Below, piece by piece: positions 44,221 through 52,966 of a stretch of DNA of 64,000 bases (position 1 is the first letter of the stretch; every line of letters starts with the position of its first letter). The notes under the pieces were generated by a model. That model did not search any database. It saw only the letters and a list, made by a program, of their open reading frames with translations, and was not told where the DNA came from. Origin of the DNA: an uncultured Myxococcales bacterium (GTDB lineage Bacteria > Myxococcota_A > UBA9042 > CAIXZC01). Where the stretch lies: NCBI GenBank assembly GCA_903895725.1, contig CAITUV010000020.1, forward strand, positions 62,001-126,000, written 5' to 3'. The translations under genes and the position numbers were made by a program.

Positions 44221-45156
44221 TCATTCCTTCTCTGCCTGGATCCGCTTGATCACCGGCTCGGGCGACAGGAAGACCGGATACAGCTCCTGCGACTTGTAGT
44301 ACTTGTCCATCTCGAACAGCCCGGCGCAGATCGGGTCGAACCGGCACACCCCGCACACCTCGGCCTTTCCATGATTCCACGTAGTCTGCCGCACGGTCCC
44401 CCTCGGATCCAGGAAGTGCACGATGCGCTCTTCCTTCTTCACGATCTTCCGGGTCTCGGTCGAGGCCCAGGCAAACTCAGCCATATAGCACAGGGGCAGC
44501 CGCTCGACCCGGAACGTCCTCCCGGACGCATGAAGCGCACGCAGTGCCCGCTGGAGCGACATCTCGATGTCCACGAGCCTGGGAATCGTGTCCGGAAACT
44601 CGGCCACGCGGTCGCTTGACGGATCGAGGTTGTTGAACACGAAGTGCCGCAGTCTCGGCCACTTGTCGACCAGCCAACTCACGACGGAGTCGAGATGGCC
44701 GCAGTTGTACGCGTGGATCGTGATGTTCACGTCCACGTTCAGTCCCAGCTCGAAGAAGTGGCCCAGGCTGGCCTCGATGTTCGCAAGGGAATCCTCGTTG
44801 CCGGTCAGGAAGCTCTGGAGCTTGGGGTCGTGCGTGTGCACCGAGACATGGACATGCTCGAGTCCGGCGGTCGCAAGCGCCCGAGCGAACTCACGGACCG
44901 CTGTCTTCTGACCGTTGGTGATCATCCGGACGTGGATTCCCCGGCTCCGTGCGTGGCGCACCACCTCGACGATGTCCGGGTAGAGGGTCGGCTCACCGCC
45001 GGTCAGGATGATGCCGTCGTACCCGCGCTCGACGAAGTCGTCGACCCGGGCCAGCGCATCCTTCAGCGTGAGCTCGTAGGACGTCTCCGGGTTGGAGCAG
45101 AATCGGCACTTCTGATTGCAGACCCGGACGAGCTGGATGTACCCGAGATTGGCCAT
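44221..45156 (-). CDS. Radical SAM protein D with C-terminal CxxCx5C cluster
   Basis: 311 residues, fourth of four consecutive radical SAM genes; its ATG lies 1 bp after the stop of the preceding gene. The cluster motif is CNQKCRFC (Cys13, 17, 20). The AdoMet GGE motif is in IILTGGEPTLYPD (~52). The C-terminus has CYMAEF and then CGVCRFDPIC (C-x2-C-x5-C, ~280-290), as in twitch/SPASM-type enzymes that hold an auxiliary iron-sulfur cluster. Such enzymes usually modify peptides or link residues. The substrate is unknown, and no short precursor gene is visible nearby. It differs from the other three in lacking the conserved terminal FVP segment. Confidence 0.88.
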   Translation of the reverse strand: MANLGYIQLVRVCNQKCRFCSNPETSYELTLKDALARVDDFVERGYDGIILTGGEPTLYPDIVEVVRHARSRGIHVRMITNGQKTAVREFARALATAGLEHVHVSVHTHDPKLQSFLTGNEDSLANIEASLGHFFELGLNVDVNITIHAYNCGHLDSVVSWLVDKWPRLRHFVFNNLDPSSDRVAEFPDTIPRLVDIEMSLQRALRALHASGRTFRVERLPLCYMAEFAWASTETRKIVKKEERIVHFLDPRGTVRQTTWNHGKAEVCGVCRFDPICAGLFEMDKYYKSQELYPVFLSPEPVIKRIQAEKE

Positions 45157-45157
45157 G

Positions 45158-46546
45158 TCATACTCCGGCAGGTTCAGGAACAGGTTTCAGAACGGCCAGC
45201 CCGAATCGACGGGCGGAGTTGATGTGAAGCCCCCTGCAGCTCCCGTCCAGGCTGCACGACGAGCACCGCAGGCTCTTGACGAAGTAGCGGTTGCGGATGA
45301 ACCAGTCGGTGAACCGGACGAGGTCGAGTCTCCCGTCCTCCCCGTAGGGAAGCGGTTCGGCCCCGACTCCTGCGGTCCCTTCTCCTTCCCGGGTTCCCCC
45401 CAGGCAGGGAGGCAGCCCCTCCACCCTGCAACCATACGTGCGGACAAGAGCCCCCAGCGATTCCAGGTCGAGGTCCTTCTCCTCCGCCTCGGAGAGGTAA
45501 TCACGGGGCAGGATCGCCAGGGCGACCTGCGACGCCCGCTCGGGTGGCAGCTGCTTCAGAAGGGACTCCACACCCTTCTCCGCCGGAAGGAGGTCGACGG
45601 CCCCCCGCCCCCGATCGGGACGGGCATCTCCCCCTCCCGCCTGCGGCTCCCGCAGACCGGCAAGGGCCTCCCGAAGCGCCTGGCAGAACCCGTCCATGGG
45701 GCAGTAGGGACAACGGTCCCCCAGGCAGATCGGCGGCTCGCACCGATCACGCCATGCCTCGAACATGGCCATTCGCCCCCGCACCTCGTCGTGGAGCTTG
45801 TGCGGATCCTGAATGAGATCCTCGTTCCCCTCGAGAAAGCGTGCCGGCAGACGATTTGTCCAGAGCACGATCCCCGTTCGCTTCCGGACTTCGAATGCCC
45901 GGCGAAAATGAGGAGCCATCTCGGCTGGATCGTAGAAGAGAGCTTCCCGATTCTCATTCCAGGCCCGGCCGAACGGAACCATGTGCAGCAAGTCGAACTC
46001 GTGGATTCCGAGGCCGATGTAGAAGTCCAGGATCTCCCGCAGATGCGGCAGGTTCAGCCGGCTGAGCACGACATCCACGTTGACCACGATCCGGCCCACC
46101 AGGTTCTTCAGCCCGGCCAGTGCCTGCCGGAACGCTCCGGGCACACCGACGAGCCGGTCGAAGAGGGCCTCTTCGTGAGCATGCATGGAAAACGTGGCCT
46201 CGCACAGTCCGGCGTCGATTGCGGCGTCGGCAAACTTCCGATAGGCGAACATGCGGCCGTTGCTGACGGTCTGCCGCCACGTGTAGCCGAGGTCTCGCCC
46301 CAGAGCGAGGAACTTGAGGTAATCCGGATGCAGCGTCGGCTCTCCTCCCGAGAGGATCAGCCGCTGCCCCCCATCGGCGTGCCCCTGTCTGATCTGTCTC
46401 TCCACCTCGGCGGACGGAACCGCGCTCCCGTCCAGCGAGTCGGCATCGAGACAGAACATGCAGCCGTTGTTGCAGCGACGGGTCAGGCGGATCCAGACCC
46501 GGCGCTCTCGAACCGCGGCTTCCTTGACGTCAAGCTTTGTTTCCAT
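45158..46546 (-). CDS. Radical SAM protein C with two C-terminal Cys clusters
   Basis: 462 residues from the ATG at 46546 (GGAGAGG upstream), overlapping the end of the previous gene by 17 bp. The cluster motif is CNNGCMFC (Cys25, 29, 32). The GGE motif is in RLILSGGEPTLHPDY. Two auxiliary C-x2-C-x5-C clusters are present: CPYCPMDGFC (~280) and, after a ~150-residue extension, CSSCSLDGSC near the end. This is the only one of the four with a second cluster, so it may carry two extra iron-sulfur centres. The extension between the clusters has low-complexity Gly/Arg/Glu parts. Likely role is peptide or protein modification together with its neighbours. Confidence 0.87.
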   Translation of the reverse strand: METKLDVKEAAVRERRVWIRLTRRCNNGCMFCLDADSLDGSAVPSAEVERQIRQGHADGGQRLILSGGEPTLHPDYLKFLALGRDLGYTWRQTVSNGRMFAYRKFADAAIDAGLCEATFSMHAHEEALFDRLVGVPGAFRQALAGLKNLVGRIVVNVDVVLSRLNLPHLREILDFYIGLGIHEFDLLHMVPFGRAWNENREALFYDPAEMAPHFRRAFEVRKRTGIVLWTNRLPARFLEGNEDLIQDPHKLHDEVRGRMAMFEAWRDRCEPPICLGDRCPYCPMDGFCQALREALAGLREPQAGGGDARPDRGRGAVDLLPAEKGVESLLKQLPPERASQVALAILPRDYLSEAEEKDLDLESLGALVRTYGCRVEGLPPCLGGTREGEGTAGVGAEPLPYGEDGRLDLVRFTDWFIRNRYFVKSLRCSSCSLDGSCRGLHINSARRFGLAVLKPVPEPAGV

Positions 46547-47507
46547 CCTCTCCGCACCCGCACGATTCCGGCTGCAGGAAGCAGGGATCCTGCCGGGGGA
46601 CGAACTCGTCCCAGCCGTACTTCTCGGGATACTCCCGCCAGGGACCTTCGCACAGATGGAACCAGGTGCATTCGATGCAGCGGGGACCGTGCGCCTTGCC
46701 CTCGGTGAGCCGGAACTCCGTGTAGTCATCTACCACGAACTTCGCATCGAAGATCTTCGTCCTGGGGATGTACCGCTCGGCCACACACTGCTCGAATCCG
46801 TTCATGAAGCAGAAAGGAATGGCCTCGGTCACCGCAACGACCGAACGGGACAGACCGACCTGCAGCCCCTTCTTCACGAACGGCTCGATGAGCGTCATTC
46901 GCGGAGTAACCGAGAAGAAGTTCACCTCGACTTCTCCCACCGGGTGCACGAACGCAAACTGGTACTGCTTCACGCCCAGCCCGACCAGGATCTTCGCGAT
47001 GTCGACGAGATGGCGGTAGTTCGACCGCGTGATGACGGTGTTCGTGATCACCGGCTGCCCCAGCTCGTGCAGGTTCCGGATGGCCTGCACCGTCTGCTTG
47101 AACGCACCGGGAGCATTGGTGAGGTAGTCGTGCAGCTCGGGCACGTGGCCGTGCAGTGCCGGGGAAAACTCGTTGGCACCGGCGGCCACGGTCTCCTCGC
47201 AGAACTTCTTGTACGCGAGCATGCGGCCGTTGGTCTGCACCTGGATCGTCGAAAACCCCAACTCCCTGGCGAACCGAACCAGCTCGATGAAGTCCTTGCG
47301 AATCGTGACCTCGCCGCCGGTGAACACAATGCTGTCCGCGTCCTTGCGGGCATCGCTGAGCACCTGCTTCACCTCGTCGGTCGTCTTGTTCCCGAACAGG
47401 TCGCGCTTGTTTCCCTGCACGCAGAACCGGCAGCGGTTGTTGCAGCCGAACCCGGTTTTGACATCCACCCGCTGGACGATGGGCCTGCTTCCCTGTTGTG
47501 TGCTCAT
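46530..47507 (-). CDS. Radical SAM protein B with C-terminal CxxCx5C cluster
   Basis: 325 residues; its ATG overlaps the stop of the previous gene in an ATGA, so translation is probably coupled. The cluster motif is CNNRCRFC (Cys22, 26, 29). The GGE motif is SIVFTGGEVTIRKD. The C-terminus has CIECTWFHLC followed by EGPWREYPEKYGWDEFVP, which closely parallels the end of protein A (CPRCAAYRGC, EGIWRRYAQEFGFGEFVP), so A and B are paralogues. A short CGCGEDG tail follows. The close coupling suggests the proteins work in one pathway or complex. Substrate unknown. Confidence 0.88.
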   Translation of the reverse strand: MSTQQGSRPIVQRVDVKTGFGCNNRCRFCVQGNKRDLFGNKTTDEVKQVLSDARKDADSIVFTGGEVTIRKDFIELVRFARELGFSTIQVQTNGRMLAYKKFCEETVAAGANEFSPALHGHVPELHDYLTNAPGAFKQTVQAIRNLHELGQPVITNTVITRSNYRHLVDIAKILVGLGVKQYQFAFVHPVGEVEVNFFSVTPRMTLIEPFVKKGLQVGLSRSVVAVTEAIPFCFMNGFEQCVAERYIPRTKIFDAKFVVDDYTEFRLTEGKAHGPRCIECTWFHLCEGPWREYPEKYGWDEFVPRQDPCFLQPESCGCGEDGNKA

Positions 47508-48601
47508 GCGGTCTCCATGCGGCCGCCATCCCGCAGCGGGACGAACTCGCCGAATCCGAACTCCTGCGCATAACGCCGCCAGATGCCCTCGCAACCGCGG
47601 TAGGCTGCGCACCGCGGGCAATCCGGCCCGTGCACCCTCAAAATCTGGTCAGTCGCTTCCTTGGTTACAAGGCGCAGCGGTCCGCTCCGGCCGGTGGCTC
47701 TGCCTTCTGCAGGAGCGCCCGGTCCCGCCATTCCAGGCTCCCCGGCCCGCTTCCCCGACCGCTCCGGCGTCTGCCGCTGACCTCCCTCGGCCACGCGGCG
47801 TTCGTCCCCAGGAGGCGGGTCGTCACGCTCCCGCTCGTCCGGCTCGTAGTGGCGGTGCAGCTCCACGAACCCCACGGTCTCCGGCGGCAGCCCCTGCGTG
47901 AGGCAGGCCGGAACATCCAGCAGGAACAGCCTGCCCCCCTCCGCCCCCGGTTGCCGAATCGCTTCGGCGAAGGCCGCCACCACCTCGGGATACCGAGGCA
48001 CGAGCGTCGAAAAATGTTGCTCCCCCCGCCCCACCGGCTGGATGCAGTTGAACACCATCTGGTCGGGCTCGAACTGCTTGAGGAACCGGACATGCTCCAC
48101 AAGACGCGAGAGGTTCCGGCGGTTGAGGACCGTGGTCGTGACGAACCGCACCTCAGCTCCCTGGCGGCGCAGGCCGGCAATGTTGTGCATCCCAGCGACC
48201 GTCTGCTCGAATGCCTTGGGGGTGCGTGTCAGCGCATCGTGCAGCCGCGCATCGGGACCGTGCACTGAGACGAGAATGCTGTTCAACCCCGCTTCCAGCG
48301 CCTGCTGAAGGTACTCGAGGTAGGCGAACCGACGGCCGTTCGTGATGAGCCCCACCCGCTGGAACCCCAGGTCTCTGGCCGCTCGGATCAGCTCCAGCAG
48401 ATCGGGGCGCAGCGTGGGCTCCCCCGCAGTGAACATCACCTCGTCACGGGTCGGAGCCTCCTCCAGAATCCGTCGGGCCTGCGACGTATCGATCTTCGCC
48501 AGACGTCGCCGCCTCGATTCCCGGTCATCTTCCATGCAGAAGACGCAGTTGTTGTTGCACTGCGTCCCCAGACAGATGTGAAGCCTCTCCTCGCGCTCCA
48601 T
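47504..48601 (-). CDS. Radical SAM protein A, first gene of the four-enzyme operon
   Basis: 365 residues; GGGAGG lies 4 bases before the ATG at 48601. The cluster motif is CNNNCVFC (Cys15, 19, 22). The GGE-like motif reads VMFTAGEPTLRPD, with A in the first Gly position. A ~55-residue Arg/Gly/Pro/Glu-rich insert (~255-315) separates the core from the C-terminal cluster CPRCAAYRGC and the EFVPL segment. A weak promoter (TTCACT, 17 bases, TACGCT; 48648-48620 on the minus strand) lies just upstream. The four genes plus the prepilin peptidase are so closely spaced that one transcript is likely. Confidence 0.88.
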   Translation of the reverse strand: MEREERLHICLGTQCNNNCVFCMEDDRESRRRRLAKIDTSQARRILEEAPTRDEVMFTAGEPTLRPDLLELIRAARDLGFQRVGLITNGRRFAYLEYLQQALEAGLNSILVSVHGPDARLHDALTRTPKAFEQTVAGMHNIAGLRRQGAEVRFVTTTVLNRRNLSRLVEHVRFLKQFEPDQMVFNCIQPVGRGEQHFSTLVPRYPEVVAAFAEAIRQPGAEGGRLFLLDVPACLTQGLPPETVGFVELHRHYEPDERERDDPPPGDERRVAEGGQRQTPERSGKRAGEPGMAGPGAPAEGRATGRSGPLRLVTKEATDQILRVHGPDCPRCAAYRGCEGIWRRYAQEFGFGEFVPLRDGGRMETA

Positions 48602-48670
48602 CCGACCTCCCGGTGGCGAAGCGTACCACCGGCCCCGGGCGAAGTGAAGCCGGAAACACCCCCGGTGACT

Positions 48671-48714
48671 GCGATTGCGACGACAATGCCGATGCCGTTT
48701 GCGATGCCGATGCC
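48671..48714. repeat. Degenerate hexanucleotide repeat (GATGCC/GATTGC type)
   Basis: A run of GATGCC, GATTGC, GACAAT and similar hexamers lies between the aspartic-protease gene and the first radical SAM gene. It is the reverse-complement type of the run at 31948-31996 (ATCGGC). Nothing else is evident in this 145-bp gap besides a weak promoter. Confidence 0.65.
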
Positions 48715-48746
48715 CACCCCGACGGGATGGGGGGGATGGAGGGGAA

Positions 48747-51233
48747 CTACTTCTTGGGGATTGGAAGGAGGTCCTCTACCAGAACATCCGCTCCATACGG
48801 GCCGCCAGCTCCCTGCAGCTCCAGGTGCCGAACCTCGCCGTCCTTGCCACGCAGTGCCTCCTGCACCGCCGTCAGCCCGCCAATCTCCTCCACGGAGAGA
48901 TCATCCACCGACAGCAGAAGGTCGCCGGGGACAACGCCTTGCGCCTCGGCATCAGACGGGGAGAGGACGAACTTCACCGGGTAGGACTGACCATCCCAGA
49001 CCACCTCGATTCCTACGCGGACCCAGAGCCCGCCGTCTCCGCCAGGCCCCTCCAGCGGCCACAGGTCGAGCATCGAGCCCGGGCCGTCTATCCCCACCAC
49101 GAATCTCCCGAGCACGGAGTTACCCAGGAAGCCGCTCACGTCCACCCCGCTCAGCTTCAGCGTGCCGGCCATGTGGTGCTCCGTCGGAATCACGGCCACG
49201 ACCTGGTCCAGCGCCGCCATGCCACCGATGCCGATGCTGGGGATCCGAGCCAACGTCGCCGGGTCCGACCCGTACTTCGTCTCGTAGACCCACCCTTCGA
49301 CCGTGGGTGCGTTCGGAGCCACCTGGTCGAATACGTCCTTCGTGAGATAGGTGATGCCCTGCCCCGTGTCCAGCATCAGCTTGACCGGGTTCTCTAATCC
49401 GACATCGACCAGCGTCACGGGGAACTGGTTCACCATCTCGAACGGATGCGTCGCCACAGGCGGGCCCAGGTCGGCCGGAGGCTCGGACGGCTTGCCCTCG
49501 CAAATTCGAACCGACGGGACGCTCGGGTCCCTCACCACGTACGACAGGAGCAGGATCTCCTGCCCCAGGAGGCCCCCGATGTCCAGGCCAAGGCTCTCCT
49601 CCTGTGCGGCAAGGTCACGCCCCTTGGCCAGCCAGTCCGCAAAATGAAATGGCCCGATGTCGAGATCCAGCTCGACGTACGCGGTCTGCCCCTGCGTGAA
49701 ATCCAGGTCCGCGAACACCACCTGCGCCGCACTGTCCACGGCAAACCACGTCTTCTTGCCGTCCAGGAACCCACGCACCAGGGCGGTTCCATCCGCCCCC
49801 ATCGTCGTCTCAAGCGGGGCGGACATGCACGTCGGAATCGGCAGCAAATCCTCTGCAATCACGACCACTTCGAGCGGCTTCCCATCCCGCAGAAGCCCGA
49901 GCTCCACTGCGGTTCCAGGCTCCCGCCGAAGCGCCTGACGAACCTCGTCCAGCGTGCTGCCGGTCAGGTCCTCGCCGTCGATGTGCGTGAGCAGGTCTCC
50001 GACCTTAACCCCCTGCGTCTGGGCATCGCTGGGCCAGTACACCATCTCCACCCGGAATCCCCCGTCCCGCCAGGTGGGCTCGATGCCGACCCGAGTCCAC
50101 TCGTCGGCCGGAAGATGCCCCTTGTCCTGGTATTCCCACCACAGATACCGGTTCTCGGTTCCATCCACGCCGACGACGAAATTCCGGTAGAACGGGTACC
50201 CCAGGAACCCCTTCACGTCGATGCCGTTGGCCCTCAGCAACGGGAAGAGATGGTTCTCGGCCGGAATCACGACGGCCCAGCTCCACTCGACCGTCCCCTT
50301 CCCCCCTTCGCCGGCCTGGATGAGGGGGATGCGCGTCACGAAGCTCTCGTCCGAGCCGTAATTGGTCGCCCAGACATAGCCCGAAAGCCTGGGGAGGCTG
50401 CCGTCGTCGATCGCGTCGAACACATCCTGCGTCAGTATGGTCACTCCCGAGCCGGTATCCGCGACTACGGGCACTTCCATGGACGTGCCGGCGGAGAAGG
50501 TGGCGTTGACCACAGGGATGGAAGACGGAAGCTCGTAGTGAAGCGTTTCGGGCGGTCCTTCGACTGCTCCGGGGGGAGGTGCGTCGGGTACGGTCTGGAA
50601 GAACCAGGCCCCCGGCTCCGCATAGTCCAAGGCGATGAACCGATCGTCGAACATGTCCTGGCCGGCCAGCCCCCCGAGCTTCCAGCCGATGAAAGCCTCG
50701 GCCTCCTTCAGATCCACGCTCGAAAGCTGCTTGTTCTCGAAGACGAGGGGGCCGATGACGAAGTTGGCCACCTTCGGGTTGGTCGTGCCGGTCACGTCGG
50801 AGTGGGCGTAAGTCCTGGCCGCACCGGTATCCATCACCCAGAGAATCGGCTCTCCCCCCTCGTACGAGCCCTCGACCAGCAGCTGGCCGTCGATGGGGTG
50901 CACGGCTGGCCATTTCCCCGCCCAGGGCCCGACCTCGGTGTCCGACGCGTCGGAGATGTCCGGGATGTCGCAGTCCGGAACCGTCGTTCCATCCCCCGAG
51001 CCCGCCGCATCGGTGCCATGGTCGTCAGCGACGTCCGTCGCCTCGACGATGTCCCCCGCAGTTCCGTCCCCGACCTCGATGGCCACGTCCACTGCATCCG
51101 GCGGCAGGTCGAACGAATCCGAGGCGAGGTCCTTTTCCCCCACGTCCCCGGCCTTCCCGTTGTCCCCACCGGAACAAGAGACCAGGACGACAACCTGTGC
51201 CAACGCCGCTACCCACCGCAGACCCTTTCCCAT
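48747..51233 (-). CDS. Lipoprotein with tandem retropepsin-like aspartic protease and PDZ units
   Basis: 828 residues from the ATG at 51233. Lipobox LVSC (Cys20), then an Asp/Ala/Val linker. The protein is an internal duplication: each ~360-residue half holds two retropepsin-like folds followed by one PDZ domain. Aspartate sites: DTGAARTY (~139), DTGSGVTI (~258), a degenerate DSAAQVVF (~499) and DTGQGITY (~620). PDZ cores: QGVKVGDLLTHIDG (~415) and QGVVPGDLLLSVDD (~770); both halves end in EDLLPIP. Retropepsin-like enzymes need two Asp, here perhaps from paired folds within a half. The third site probably cannot act. Likely a surface or periplasmic protease that recognises C-termini by PDZ. 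Confidence 0.83.
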   Translation of the reverse strand: MGKGLRWVAALAQVVVLVSCSGGDNGKAGDVGEKDLASDSFDLPPDAVDVAIEVGDGTAGDIVEATDVADDHGTDAAGSGDGTTVPDCDIPDISDASDTEVGPWAGKWPAVHPIDGQLLVEGSYEGGEPILWVMDTGAARTYAHSDVTGTTNPKVANFVIGPLVFENKQLSSVDLKEAEAFIGWKLGGLAGQDMFDDRFIALDYAEPGAWFFQTVPDAPPPGAVEGPPETLHYELPSSIPVVNATFSAGTSMEVPVVADTGSGVTILTQDVFDAIDDGSLPRLSGYVWATNYGSDESFVTRIPLIQAGEGGKGTVEWSWAVVIPAENHLFPLLRANGIDVKGFLGYPFYRNFVVGVDGTENRYLWWEYQDKGHLPADEWTRVGIEPTWRDGGFRVEMVYWPSDAQTQGVKVGDLLTHIDGEDLTGSTLDEVRQALRREPGTAVELGLLRDGKPLEVVVIAEDLLPIPTCMSAPLETTMGADGTALVRGFLDGKKTWFAVDSAAQVVFADLDFTQGQTAYVELDLDIGPFHFADWLAKGRDLAAQEESLGLDIGGLLGQEILLLSYVVRDPSVPSVRICEGKPSEPPADLGPPVATHPFEMVNQFPVTLVDVGLENPVKLMLDTGQGITYLTKDVFDQVAPNAPTVEGWVYETKYGSDPATLARIPSIGIGGMAALDQVVAVIPTEHHMAGTLKLSGVDVSGFLGNSVLGRFVVGIDGPGSMLDLWPLEGPGGDGGLWVRVGIEVVWDGQSYPVKFVLSPSDAEAQGVVPGDLLLSVDDLSVEEIGGLTAVQEALRGKDGEVRHLELQGAGGPYGADVLVEDLLPIPKK

Positions 51234-51291
51234 CTCCTCTCCCGCCCGGCCGCCCGTCGCCGGCCCCGAAACCCCAGCCCCGAACCGCACC

Positions 51292-52929
51292 TCAATAGCA
51301 CACTGCGCACACCATGCTGCTTTCGTTCTGGTACTGCACCCGGTTGTTGCCCGACGACCCGACGGCCTTGACGATCATCGAATCGGTCCAGTAGGTCCAG
51401 TTGGCACCGGCCGAAGTGTGGAGGCAGATGGGACCTGCGGCGGACCAACCGTTGCCCCATCCACCCGAGAATGAGCCCATGTAGCCATTGTGCAGCTTGG
51501 TCCAGCCGCTCGCACAGATCTGCTCTCCCCAGTGGATGTAGACCGTCCCCTGGCAGACGGCGCACAGGAAATCGTTGGCCCCGTTTGCATATTGCCCTCG
51601 GTTGCTTCCGGTCGTGGCGTTCGCCCGCCAGACCATGCCACCGTCCCAGTTCACCCACCCGGCATTCGTGGCTGCGTCCGACAGGCAGATCGGAGTCGAA
51701 GCTCCACCCGTGCCGAATACGCCGGCGATGCGGCCGCCGTAAAGCTTCGTGTGCCCCGGCGCACAGGTGGTCATCCCCCAAAGCGTATAGGTGCTTCGAG
51801 GGTCACCCTGCGGCCCTTGCGGCCCGGTTGCCCCCGTATCGCCCTTGGGTCCCTGCGGCCCGGTCGCGCCCTGCGCCCCAGTTGCTCCTGTGTCTCCCTT
51901 GGGTCCCTGCGGCCCGGTTGCCCCCGTATCGCCCTTGGGTCCCTGTGGCCCGGTCGCGCCCTGCGCCCCAGTTGCTCCCGTGTCTCCCTTGGGCCCCTGC
52001 GGCCCGATCGCTCCCGTGTCTCCCTTGGGCCCCTGCGGCCCGATCGCTCCCGTGTCTCCCTTGGGTCCCTGCGGCCCGATCGCTCCCGTGTCGCCCTTGG
52101 GTCCCTGCGGCCCGATCGCTCCCGTATCGCCCTTGGGTCCCTGCGGCCCCGCCACCCCGGGTTCTCCCTGGGGCCCTTGAGGTCCAGCCAGCCCGGTCGG
52201 ATCCCCCACCCACTTGCCGTTGGTGTCGATGACCTCGTGCCCGGCGTAACGCAGCGTCCCGTTCCCGGCCATGCTCAGCATGGCCAGGACTGCGGGAACG
52301 TCCTCGAGGTCCGAGATGCTCCCGGACCAGCAGACATCGGCCAGATCCGCTGCAATCGCGTACCCGTTGTTGCTCACGTAGGCATCGACCTGGGCCTCGT
52401 TGAGAACCTGGTCGAGGGCGCAGTCCCACACTTTTCCGTCGGGAGCGACATGAAGGAGCTCCCCGGGCTGACAGCCATAGGCCATAGTCAGAAAGTCGGC
52501 ATTTACCGCGTGCCTGGACTGCATGGAGTACCCGACGGCGCTCAGCGGTACCCGCGGGAGCTCGGGGTCGCCATCGACAGACACAGAGATCCACAAGTCG
52601 TCGTGGAGCTCGAACAGCGGAGGATCGTCCAGCGCCATCGTTTCGCCGAGCAGCACGCCGAAGCGCCCACCGTCCAGAGCGACATCGAAGTGCTCCTCAT
52701 TCCAGACGATCTGCGGGTCATCCGGCCCGGGATAGAGGAAGAACTCGAGGTCCACGGGGCCGGCCAGCGGCTCGTCGGCAAGATTCACCAGGGTTCCCTC
52801 CACCGACACATAGCTCGGCCCCCAGCCGGCAACGGCATCCTTTGCCCCAAGAGCCATCATTGCAAGAAGGACGAGCAGCGCCGTCATCGCCGGCATCCCC
52901 GTCAATCGTCCGAATCCAACCGTTCTCAT
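51292..52929 (-). CDS. Secreted collagen-like protein with a spongin/short-chain-collagen-like C-terminal domain
   Basis: 545 residues; GGGAGGAAG precedes the ATG. Signal peptide cleaved near AVA-G (~34), no lipobox. N-terminal ~210 residues form a beta-rich domain with an acidic face ([25 protein letters not shown]). Then 44 uninterrupted Gly-x-y triplets (~246-377), mostly [11 protein letters not shown](I/T), a composition that favours a stable triple helix even without hydroxyproline. The C-terminal ~165 residues contain two repeats of the pattern WG-x2-(T)C-x2-G-(H/W)TKL(Y/H)-x-G...(I)CL...CAVC. This arrangement, both halves closing in CAVC, resembles the non-collagenous end of animal short-chain (C4/spongin-like) collagens. 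It could trimerise the helix. Confidence 0.88.
   Translation of the reverse strand: MRTVGFGRLTGMPAMTALLVLLAMMALGAKDAVAGWGPSYVSVEGTLVNLADEPLAGPVDLEFFLYPGPDDPQIVWNEEHFDVALDGGRFGVLLGETMALDDPPLFELHDDLWISVSVDGDPELPRVPLSAVGYSMQSRHAVNADFLTMAYGCQPGELLHVAPDGKVWDCALDQVLNEAQVDAYVSNNGYAIAADLADVCWSGSISDLEDVPAVLAMLSMAGNGTLRYAGHEVIDTNGKWVGDPTGLAGPQGPQGEPGVAGPQGPKGDTGAIGPQGPKGDTGAIGPQGPKGDTGAIGPQGPKGDTGAIGPQGPKGDTGATGAQGATGPQGPKGDTGATGPQGPKGDTGATGAQGATGPQGPKGDTGATGPQGPQGDPRSTYTLWGMTTCAPGHTKLYGGRIAGVFGTGGASTPICLSDAATNAGWVNWDGGMVWRANATTGSNRGQYANGANDFLCAVCQGTVYIHWGEQICASGWTKLHNGYMGSFSGGWGNGWSAAGPICLHTSAGANWTYWTDSMIVKAVGSSGNNRVQYQNESSMVCAVCY
51801..52193 (-). repeat. 36-bp and related DNA repeats encoding 44 Gly-x-y triplets
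   Basis: The collagen-coding segment consists mostly of near-identical 36-bp units (12 residues, [12 protein letters not shown] or GAT) plus a longer variant with GAQGAT inserted. High identity between copies points to recent expansion and possible copy-number change. The frame is kept because the units are multiples of nine. Confidence 0.9.
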
Positions 52930-52966
52930 CTCTTCCTCCCCGTCATCGATTCACAATGTGCCGCCC

